This document shows positions 1 to 5,072 of a DNA stretch of 5,072 bases, one piece after another (the first letter of the stretch is position 1; each line of letters starts with the position of its first letter). The notes below the pieces were generated by a model, which was not told where the DNA came from, made no database searches, and saw only the letters and a program-made list of their open reading frames with translations. The DNA comes from Kiloniellales bacterium. Its GTDB lineage: Bacteria > Pseudomonadota > Alphaproteobacteria > Kiloniellales > JAKSBE01. The stretch spans positions 1-5,072 of the forward strand of contig JASJAL010000288.1 of NCBI GenBank assembly GCA_030067055.1, read 5' to 3'. A program made the position numbers and the translations under genes.

Positions 1-224
1 GGTACGGCCTCGCCACTCCCCTCGGCCGCCGGTGCGGCTGCCGCCGCGGGCGCGGCCGCCGGGGCCGCAGCCGCGCCGGGGGCGAACACGGCCGCCGCGC
101 CGCCTTTGGCGATGCGGATCCGCCGGCCCTCGGACTCGTACTCGATCTCGGTCAATCCGGTCTCGTTAAGGAGATCGGCCAGCTTGCGCACCAGCTTCTC
201 GTCGATGGATAGCTTGTCAGCCAT
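1..224 (-). CDS. accB: Biotin carboxyl carrier protein of acetyl-CoA carboxylase, N-terminal part (cut by window edge)
   Basis: The visible 74 residues are the N-terminus of AccB, the cytoplasmic subunit that carries biotin between biotin carboxylase (AccC) and the carboxyltransferase in the first step of fatty acid synthesis. Residues 1-40 show the typical family start: a helical stretch ending in LADLLNETGLTEIE, followed by a charged strand ending RRIRIAK. From about residue 43 to 67 it becomes an Ala/Pro-rich linker, which in this family precedes the biotinyl domain. That domain and its Met-Lys-Met biotinylation site lie beyond the window. The ATG (224-222) shares its A with the TGA of aroQ. 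An AGAGG ribosome binding sequence lies inside the end of aroQ, 4 bases upstream, so translational coupling is likely. accC usually follows accB, but it cannot be seen here. Confidence 0.93.
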   Translation of the reverse strand, partial: MADKLSIDEKLVRKLADLLNETGLTEIEYESEGRRIRIAKGGAAAVFAPGAAAAPAAAPAAAAAPAAEGSGEAV

Positions 225-682
225 CAAACCTCTTCCTCGGTTTTCAAGAGGCTGGCCATGGCGTCCAGGGCCAGCAGATAGCTCTGGGGGCCAAAGCCAC
301 AAATCGTCCCGGTCGCCGCCTGCGAAATGTAGGAGTGATGGCGGAACGACTCGCGCCGATAGATGTTCGAAAGATGGACCTCGATCAGGGGCAGGGCCAC
401 GGCCTGCAGGGCATCCAGCAGCGCGATCGAGGTGTGGGTCAAGGCGCCGGCGTTGAGGACGATCCCCTGGTGGCTGGCGCGTGCCTCCTGGACCCAGGTC
501 ACCAGCTCGCCTTCCAAATTCGACTGCCGGCAATCCACGGTGAGCCCGCGTTTCTTGCCCCGGGCCGCGCAGGCGGCCTCGATCTCGGCCAAGGTGGTCC
601 GGCCGTAGACCTCCGGTTCACGGGTTCCGAGCAGGTTGAGGTTGGGACCGTTAAGGACCAGAACTGCCGGGGCTTTCGCCAC
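224..682 (-). CDS. aroQ: Type II 3-dehydroquinate dehydratase
   Basis: This 152-residue cytoplasmic enzyme dehydrates 3-dehydroquinate to 3-dehydroshikimate, step three of the shikimate pathway, and would form the family's dodecamer. Its length matches the type II family (about 145-150). Signature segments are seen in order: LNGPNLNLLGTREP (10-23), Tyr26 in the flexible lid, RQSNLEGELV (52-61), NAGALTHTS (77-85), EVHLSN (101-106) and FRHHS (113-117). Compared with remembered M. tuberculosis numbering, every catalytic residue is kept with an offset of two: Arg21, Tyr26, Asn77, Asp90, Glu101, His103 and Arg114. The start is GTG (682-680). It is the only usable start after the in-frame TAA upstream, and it has a GGAGG 5 bases before it. 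The stop overlaps the accB start by one base. No oddities are seen. Confidence 0.97.
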   Translation of the reverse strand: MAKAPAVLVLNGPNLNLLGTREPEVYGRTTLAEIEAACAARGKKRGLTVDCRQSNLEGELVTWVQEARASHQGIVLNAGALTHTSIALLDALQAVALPLIEVHLSNIYRRESFRHHSYISQAATGTICGFGPQSYLLALDAMASLLKTEEEV

Positions 683-767
683 CCGTTCCTCCGCAGGCGT
701 GTAACTACGGCCACAGCGTTATCATAGGCGCCCGCGCCGGTGCAATCCGCTGTTGGGCATCTGGATC
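681..767 (-). promoter_or_regulatory. Gap between dsbA-like gene and aroQ with possible aroQ promoter and RBS
   Basis: The 85-base gap holds a good -10 box on the minus strand, TATGAT (726-721, five of six consensus bases). A transcript would start near 714, leaving about 30 bases of leader before the GTG of aroQ. A possible -35, TTGCAC (745-740), is only 13 bases away, which is too close, so the -35 is uncertain. GGAGG lies just before the start. A 12-base GC palindrome (728-739) sits immediately upstream of the -10. The promoter is an inference. Read-through from the dsbA-like gene is equally possible because no terminator is visible. Confidence 0.35.
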
Positions 768-1526
768 TCAGCCGGTCTTGGCACGTTCGCGCCGGACCAG
801 CTCGAGCAATTGCTCCATGGGCACGGCGCCAGGGACGATTTCCTCGCCGACGACGAAGGCCGGGGTGCCGTTGATCTGCAGCGCCCGGCCCAGTCTGTGA
901 TTGTCTCGAATCTGCTGCTCGACGCCCTCGGACTCCATGTCCTTCCGCAGCCGGTCGACATCGAGACCCAGATCGCTGGCCAGCGCCAGGACGGTGTTTT
1001 CATCGAGCTGACCGGGTGTGGTCATCAGCGCGAGATGGAAGTCGCGGTAGCGATCTTGCTCGGCGGCCGCCAGGGCCGCACGTGCCGCGACCACGGACTC
1101 CGGGCCGAGGATGGGAAACTCTTTGAAGACCAGACGGATTTTGCCGTCCTTCTCGACCGCATCCAGGAGGTCGGCGGTCACCTTGCGGCAATAGGGGCAG
1201 CGGTAGTCGAAGAACTCGACCAGGGTCACGTCGCCATCCGGATTACCGAGAACCGGGCTGCTCGGGTCGCGCCCCAGGGCCTCCAGGTTTGCCGAGATGG
1301 CCGCCCGTTGGCCTTCGATCTTGGCGAGACGCTCCTTCTCCTCCAGACGCTGCATGGCCTCCAGCAGGATTTCCGGATGCTCGAGCAGGTAGTTGCGGAC
1401 GATGTCCTCGATCGCCTGGGTCTCGGTCTCGCCGAAACTGGAATTCGGCGCAGCCGGCTCCTCGGCGGAGGCCGCGACCGCGGCCGCGAACAGGGCCGCG
1501 GCCCCCAGGCAAATGAAAACCCTCAT
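768..1526 (-). CDS. Periplasmic DsbA-family thiol:disulfide oxidoreductase, ScsC/Com1-like
   Basis: This 252-residue protein should form or shuffle disulfides in periplasmic proteins. It begins with a signal peptide, with a probable cut after Ala21 (ASA/EE). A charged helical segment follows (about 36-72, containing NYLLEHPEILLEAM). It resembles the N-terminal oligomerisation region of ScsC and of Wolbachia alpha-DsbA2, which are trimeric isomerases. The thioredoxin-fold domain starts near residue 98. It has the active site Cys110-Pro-Tyr-Cys113 in FDYRCPYC, a helical insertion (about 140-215), and the cis-proline loop GTPAF with Thr221-Pro222. Thr before the cis-Pro is typical of DsbC/ScsC rather than of classic DsbA (Val), which favours isomerase activity; this is inference. 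The ATG at 1526 has AAGGGG seven bases upstream. It lies 71 bases downstream of the M48 protease gene on the same strand and is probably cotranscribed. Family is certain, isomerase versus oxidase is not. Confidence 0.93.
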   Translation of the reverse strand: MRVFICLGAAALFAAAVAASAEEPAAPNSSFGETETQAIEDIVRNYLLEHPEILLEAMQRLEEKERLAKIEGQRAAISANLEALGRDPSSPVLGNPDGDVTLVEFFDYRCPYCRKVTADLLDAVEKDGKIRLVFKEFPILGPESVVAARAALAAAEQDRYRDFHLALMTTPGQLDENTVLALASDLGLDVDRLRKDMESEGVEQQIRDNHRLGRALQINGTPAFVVGEEIVPGAVPMEQLLELVRRERAKTG

Positions 1527-1597
1527 GAAACGGCCCCTTGCTCGGTTGTCCCGGTCTTCCTACAGGTCTGCAGCCGAGGCCGCAAATGTCGTCGTTT

Positions 1598-2947
1598 TCA
1601 GCCGCGTTTTCGCATACGGTCGGCCAGTCCGTCGATGTCCTGCGCCCTCAGCCATCCTGGCGAGTATTCCGGCAGGAGTTGCAGGGCGCGCTGGGCAAAT
1701 CCCTTGGCTTCCCTGGGTCTGTTCATTGCCAGGGCGGCTTCCGCCTGTGCCAGGGTCGACATTCCCTTGTCGCCCATCCGTCCCTGGACCCCGGCCAGGA
1801 GTCGCCATGCGGTCACGTTGCGGGGCTCGCGCTGGGTCACGAACTGCAGGTGCTTCAGCGCTTCCTTGTCCAGGTTCGGCTGATTCAGACTCATCTGGAC
1901 GTGCGCCAAGGCACGGCGGATCAAGGGCGCGTTCGGAAGTATGTCGACCGCCTTCTGGTACTCCGGCCGGGCTTCGGCGATTCGCCCGCCGTGGAACAAG
2001 ATATCGCCCTTGAGCTCGTGGAAGTATGGGTCGCCCGGGAAGTCGAGGATCAGGCTGTCGGCCTCGTCCAAAGCCGACGGCATCTCGCCCCGCTCCAAAT
2101 GGGCGATCGAGCGAGCGTAGCGGGCCGGCAGCGAGTCATCGTTGTCGCTGTACGTCCGCAAGGCCTTCATTGGGGTCAGGTAGCCGAGCAGCTTCGCCCG
2201 CATGCGTTCGTGCATCGCCACCAGCTTCGGCGGGGCGGGCTCGTCGGCGAAGCGCGACTTCGCCACGGCCGCGCGCAGCGATGAAATCCGGTCTGCAGTC
2301 AGGGGATGGGTGCGCAGATAGGGGTCCTGACGGCTCGTCAAGAGGGCTTCCTGGTCGCCCAGGATCTCGAAGAACTCCAGAAGGCCCCGCGGCGAGTATC
2401 CGGAGGATTCGAGCAGCTTGATGGCAGCCTGGTCGGCGGAGGCCTCCTGGCCACGGGTGTAGGCCAGCAGGTTGGCGACCGCGGCGCCCTGGCCGCCGCT
2501 GATGACCGCTGCGGCTGCGTCACCGCGGCCCGTCGCAAGCGCCGTGCCGAGACCCAGCACGTAGGACGCGATCAGCGCGGCCGTGGTCTTCTGTATCTCG
2601 TCGCCCCGCGTCACGATGTGCCCGCCGGTGATGTGGCCGGTTTCGTGGGCGATCACGCCCATGACCTGGAGGGGCGTCTCGGCGCGCAGGAGCAGGCCGG
2701 TGTGGAGGAACATATTCTGGCCGCCGGCGACGAAAGCATTGAGCCTGGGGTCGTCTATCAGGTAAACGTCGACGGCCTGCGGATTGAGCCCGGCGGCTAG
2801 AAAAAGCGGGGTGGAATAGGCGCGGACGGTGTTTTCGATCTCCGTATCCCGGATGAAGCGAAGACCCTTAGCCCCGACAGTCGCAGGCGCCAAGACGGCG
2901 GCAATGACAATAAGGACGCAGAGTTTTGCTATGGGGCGGACGATCAA
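1598..2947 (-). CDS. Secreted M48-family zinc metalloprotease with C-terminal TPRs, BepA-like
   Basis: This 449-residue protein has the BepA (YfgC) architecture: signal peptide, M48 protease domain, TPR domain. In E. coli BepA works in the periplasm, assembling or degrading outer membrane proteins such as LptD. The signal peptide has KLCVLIVIAAVLAP as its core and probably ends near Ala26. The zinc site is His101-Glu-Thr-Gly-His105 in VIAHETGHITGGH, with Glu168 in RGQEASADQAA as likely third ligand. His214 in LRTHPLTADR is placed like the autoinhibitory 'His switch' of BepA (inference). Residues 274-430 contain about four TPR-like helix pairs. The start is TTG (2947-2945), the first usable codon after an in-frame TGA 21 bases upstream. 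Its ribosome binding site is weak (GGGA), yet the signal peptide supports it. An out-of-frame ATG lies at 2961. The dsbA-like gene follows. Class is very sure; the exact substrate is unknown. Confidence 0.94.
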   Translation of the reverse strand: MIVRPIAKLCVLIVIAAVLAPATVGAKGLRFIRDTEIENTVRAYSTPLFLAAGLNPQAVDVYLIDDPRLNAFVAGGQNMFLHTGLLLRAETPLQVMGVIAHETGHITGGHIVTRGDEIQKTTAALIASYVLGLGTALATGRGDAAAAVISGGQGAAVANLLAYTRGQEASADQAAIKLLESSGYSPRGLLEFFEILGDQEALLTSRQDPYLRTHPLTADRISSLRAAVAKSRFADEPAPPKLVAMHERMRAKLLGYLTPMKALRTYSDNDDSLPARYARSIAHLERGEMPSALDEADSLILDFPGDPYFHELKGDILFHGGRIAEARPEYQKAVDILPNAPLIRRALAHVQMSLNQPNLDKEALKHLQFVTQREPRNVTAWRLLAGVQGRMGDKGMSTLAQAEAALAMNRPREAKGFAQRALQLLPEYSPGWLRAQDIDGLADRMRKRG

Positions 2948-3000
2948 AGACTGGTTCCCATTTGTTCAATATCAGGTTAGGCGGAACAAGCCCGCAATTC
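2900..3000. promoter_or_regulatory. Divergent 5' region between the M48 and GGT-like genes, with possible operator
   Basis: The two transcription units face away from each other here, and the DNA is visibly richer in A and T than its surroundings. For the protease, a weak minus-strand promoter can be drawn: TTGCGG (2997-2992), 17 bases, TGATAT (2974-2969), which would start transcription close to 2962. For the plus-strand genes, ATGACA (2904-2909), 17 bases, TGCTAT (2927-2932) is possible. It would start transcription downstream of the only available ATG (2931), so it is doubtful. A perfect inverted repeat, TTGTTC (2962-2967) and GAACAA (2984-2989), has centres 22 bases apart, about two helical turns, and could be an operator. 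All of this is inference from pattern alone. Confidence 0.3.
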
Positions 3001-4553
3001 AACGCGAATACTCCGGGTTTCGTCGGGCGGCGACGGCCATTGGGCTGACGGTATTGCTGGCTGCCTGCGACACCGGCGGGCCGACCGGAAAGGTGATCGA
3101 GGTCGAGGGATTTGCTGGCTTGGTGGCGGCGGACGAGCCCTTCGCTGCCACGGTGGGCCGGGACATCCTGGCCAAGGGCGGCTCGGCGGCGGACGCCGCG
3201 GTGGCGATGTACTTCACCATGGCGATCACGCTGCCGTCCCGGGCCGGCCTGGGTGGCGGCGGCGTCTGCGTCGTCTTCGACCGCGAGGAAGAATCCGGCG
3301 AGATTATCGATTTCCCGCCCAGAACAACGCCTGGCGGCGGCGTCGTGCCCGGGAATACTCGCGGCATGGCGGTGCTGCATGCCCGGCGCGGCAGCCAGAG
3401 GTGGCAATATCTCTTGAGCCGGGTGGAGAACCTCGGTCGTTTTGGCGCCACCTACAGCCGGGCCCTGGTGCGCGACATCGAGGCGGCCCAGGCCAAGATC
3501 CGCGGCGATGCCGAGGCCGCCCGGGCATTCCTGGATGCCGGTGCCGAGCCGCCGCGCGTGGGCGACAATCTGGACCAGATCGAGCTCGTGACGGTGATCT
3601 CGGGCATCCGCAGGGAGGGTGCCGGCTATTTCTACGCCGGTCCCTTCGCACAGCGGCTTGCCGAGGGTTCGAGCCTGGCCGGCGGTGCCATGACGACCGA
3701 CGATGTTCGTGGCTACACGCCGCAGGTGGCCGAGGCGATCAAGGTTCCGGTCGGGCCGCATATCGCGTTTTTTGCGCCCCCGCCAGCCTTCGGAGGCAGC
3801 GCGAATGCCCTGATCTGGAGCCTCCTGACCGAATCTCGGGACTATGCTGCGGCCAGCGCCGAGGAACAGGCGACCCTTCTGGCCGCCGCCTCAATCGCCG
3901 CCCTGGGCAACCCCGCACCCGCTAGCGGCCTTGCAGAGACCCAAGGCGTCTTCGACCAGGGCGACCTGCAACGCCTGCAGGCCTCCTATCTGCCCGAACC
4001 GAACGGCCTCGGCGCGGCGGCGCCGGCGGCGGGCGAAGGCGCGGGTTTCGTCGTCGCCGATCAATGGGGTACCGCCGTCGCCTGCAGTTTCACCATGAAC
4101 GGGCTCTTCGGGTCGGGCCGCATGGCGCCCGGTACCGGCATCGTCCTGGCGGCGCCGGATCGAAGCAACTCGGGACCGGGTTCGCCGGTCATCCTGGCCA
4201 ACGAGAACACAGGCGAGCTTTACTTCGCGGCTGCGGCCGGAAGCGGCGCGAGCGGGGTCTCGGCCTTGTCCACCGTGATGCTGGAAGCCGTGGCCGCCGG
4301 GCGGCCTCTGGAGGACGCGATCGCGCGGGGCCGGCTCCAGGCGTCCTTTCCGAGCGGCTCGGTCCTGGTCGAGAGCAGCCTTTCCGCAGACGAGCGCGCC
4401 GCCTTGACCGTGCAGGGCCTGCAAGCGGTCCCTGTCGAACGACTGGGCCGGGTCAACGCTCTGCATTGCCCCATAGGTCTGCGCCGCAATCCGGACAAGT
4501 GCGAGGTGGCCACCGATCCGCGCGGCTGGGGCCTGTCCCGGCGGGTGCAATAG
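2931..4553 (+). CDS. Gamma-glutamyltranspeptidase-fold lipoprotein lacking the catalytic Thr (probable pseudoenzyme)
   Basis: This 540-residue protein has a lipobox, Leu43-Ala-Ala-Cys46, so the mature protein should be lipid-anchored at Cys46. Asp47 at +2 is an inner-membrane retention signal in E. coli. Scaffold motifs of GGT (family about 560-580 residues) follow in order: AKGGSAADAAVAM (81-93), GLGGGG (106-111), FPPRTTP (128-134), PPPAFGG (283-289) and NGLFGSGRMAPGTGIVL (from about 390). The site where active GGTs have Thr-Thr-His, the first Thr being autoprocessing point and nucleophile, reads Gly370-Ala-Gly here. The MDDF and LSSMSP substrate motifs are also missing. Self-cleavage and transpeptidation are therefore not expected; a binding or scaffold role is a guess. 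Cys513 and Cys524 could pair as a disulfide. ATG 2931 is the last start before the lipobox but gives a long n-region of about 32 residues and lacks a clear ribosome binding site; the frame is open upstream to GTG 2829. The aminotransferase gene follows after 4 bases. Confidence 0.85.
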   Translation: MGRTIKDWFPFVQYQVRRNKPAIQREYSGFRRAATAIGLTVLLAACDTGGPTGKVIEVEGFAGLVAADEPFAATVGRDILAKGGSAADAAVAMYFTMAITLPSRAGLGGGGVCVVFDREEESGEIIDFPPRTTPGGGVVPGNTRGMAVLHARRGSQRWQYLLSRVENLGRFGATYSRALVRDIEAAQAKIRGDAEAARAFLDAGAEPPRVGDNLDQIELVTVISGIRREGAGYFYAGPFAQRLAEGSSLAGGAMTTDDVRGYTPQVAEAIKVPVGPHIAFFAPPPAFGGSANALIWSLLTESRDYAAASAEEQATLLAAASIAALGNPAPASGLAETQGVFDQGDLQRLQASYLPEPNGLGAAAPAAGEGAGFVVADQWGTAVACSFTMNGLFGSGRMAPGTGIVLAAPDRSNSGPGSPVILANENTGELYFAAAAGSGASGVSALSTVMLEAVAAGRPLEDAIARGRLQASFPSGSVLVESSLSADERAALTVQGLQAVPVERLGRVNALHCPIGLRRNPDKCEVATDPRGWGLSRRVQ

Positions 4554-4557
4554 CGGC

Positions 4558-5072
4558 ATGGCGCTCAAGGCTGCACAGCGAGGCAAGGTTCCGCCCTTCA
4601 TCGTCATGGACGTCATGCGGGCGGCGGCCGAACGGGAAGCGGCCGGCGGCGAAGTCTTGCACATGGAGGTCGGTCAGCCGGGGACGGCCGCGCCGCCGGC
4701 GGTCCTGGAGGCCGTCCGCCAGGCCCTAGACAGCGACCGCGTCGGCTACACCCTGGCGCAGGGGATCGAGCCGCTACGGCTTCGGATTTCGCGCCACTAC
4801 CAGGAAAGCTACGGGGTCGAGGTCGATCCCGAGCGGGTGATGGTGACCACCGGATCCTCCGGCGGGTTCCTCCTGTCCTTCCTCTCGGCCTTTGAGGCCG
4901 GCGACCGCGTCGCCCTGGCGGCGCCGGGCTATCCGGCCTACCGCAACATCCTGACCGCCCTGGGAGTGGAGCCAGTCCTGCTTCCGACCGAGGCCGAGCA
5001 TCGCTTCCAGCCGACCCCGGCGCTGCTCGACCAAGTAGGTGAGCCGCTCGACGGCCTGATCGTCGCCAGCCC
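4558..5072 (+). CDS. Class I/II PLP-dependent aminotransferase, N-terminal part (cut by window edge)
   Basis: Translation from ATG 4558 stays open to the window end (171 codons plus two bases). It gives the N-terminal third to half of a fold-type I aminotransferase, a cytoplasmic enzyme that moves an amino group between an amino acid and a 2-oxo acid using pyridoxal phosphate. Typical features are seen in order: an N-terminal VPPFIVMDVM (11-20), the substrate-loop motif EVGQPGTAAPP (37-47), Tyr64 and Gly69 in YTLAQGIEPLR, the cofactor phosphate loop TTGSSGGFLL (97-106), GDRVALAAPGYPAYRNIL (115-132), and the start of the strand leading to the Asn-Pro motif (LIVASP). The PLP lysine lies outside, so substrate cannot be judged; the closest look is to aspartate-type (AAT I) enzymes. 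The start follows the GGT-like stop by 4 bases, implying one operon. The ribosome binding site is weak, and ATGs at 4606 or 4615 are less likely because they would cut the conserved N-terminal segment. Confidence 0.92.
   Translation, partial: MALKAAQRGKVPPFIVMDVMRAAAEREAAGGEVLHMEVGQPGTAAPPAVLEAVRQALDSDRVGYTLAQGIEPLRLRISRHYQESYGVEVDPERVMVTTGSSGGFLLSFLSAFEAGDRVALAAPGYPAYRNILTALGVEPVLLPTEAEHRFQPTPALLDQVGEPLDGLIVAS

Noticed and set aside
1..100. Ala/Pro-rich, highly repetitive GC stretch considered as a low-complexity repeat or assembly artefact
   Set aside because: It translates in frame as the usual Ala/Pro linker of AccB.
434..460. Leu in NAGALTHTS of AroQ where many family members have Tyr, considered as a lost active-site residue
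   Set aside because: As remembered, M. tuberculosis type II dehydroquinase also has Leu here and is active; the catalytic residues are all present.
728..739. GC-rich palindrome GGCGC-GG-GCGCC after the dsbA-like gene, considered as a terminator
   Set aside because: The loop is too short and no T run follows on the minus strand; instead a -10-like box follows directly.
753..1883. Plus-strand open frame of 376 codons antisense to the dsbA-like and M48 genes
   Set aside because: It lies opposite two genes with clear family motifs, has no recognisable domain, and is expected in GC-rich DNA where stops are rare on the opposite strand.
3018..3045. Arg-Arg before the hydrophobic core of the GGT-like lipoprotein, considered as a Tat signal
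   Set aside because: The residues after the arginine pair (AATAIG) do not fit the Tat consensus, so ordinary Sec-type lipoprotein export is more likely.
2868..3761. Minus-strand open frame of 297 codons opposite the GGT-like gene and running into the 5' end of the protease gene
   Set aside because: No family motif, Arg/His-rich shadow composition, and it conflicts with the recognised genes on both sides.
3891..4664. Minus-strand open frame of 257 codons spanning the end of the GGT-like gene and start of the aminotransferase
   Set aside because: Shadow composition, and the plus-strand frames here carry the conserved motifs.

Overview
The window reads as chromosomal DNA from a high-GC alphaproteobacterium, probably Rhodospirillales or a related order. 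This is inferred from the very GC-rich codon usage, the aroQ-accB junction, and the envelope proteins encoded (a BepA-like M48 protease and a ScsC-like DsbA protein). No sequence search was run, so the taxonomy is an inference. There are no RNA genes, insertion sequences, CRISPR arrays or phage genes, and no gene-free stretch over 300 bases.

Minus strand, read right to left from about 2947 to 1: a secreted M48 metalloprotease with TPRs (2947-1598), a periplasmic DsbA/ScsC-type thioredoxin-fold protein (1526-768), type II 3-dehydroquinate dehydratase AroQ (682-224), and the N-terminus of the biotin carboxyl carrier protein AccB (224 to the window edge). The first two form an envelope protein-quality pair separated by 71 bases. 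The last two are housekeeping genes joined by a TGATG stop/start overlap. An 85-base gap with a recognisable -10 box separates the two pairs.

Plus strand, from about 2931 to the right edge: a lipoprotein of the gamma-glutamyltranspeptidase (GGT) fold (2931-4553), then after 4 bases a class I/II PLP aminotransferase (4558 onward) that runs out of the window. The aminotransferase is open to the edge and has no stop codon here.

The two transcription units diverge around 2900-3000. Their best predicted 5' ends overlap by 17 bases, and both start assignments are awkward: a TTG for the protease and an unusually long signal-peptide n-region for the GGT-like lipoprotein. The most interesting single observation is that the GGT-like protein keeps the scaffold motifs of the family but appears to have lost the catalytic Thr-Thr-His and the residues that bind the glutamyl group, so it looks like a membrane-anchored pseudoenzyme or an enzyme with another chemistry. 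The second is the BepA-like protease next to a ScsC-like disulfide isomerase, which recalls the LptD assembly partnership in E. coli. I do not see an obviously new multi-gene system.
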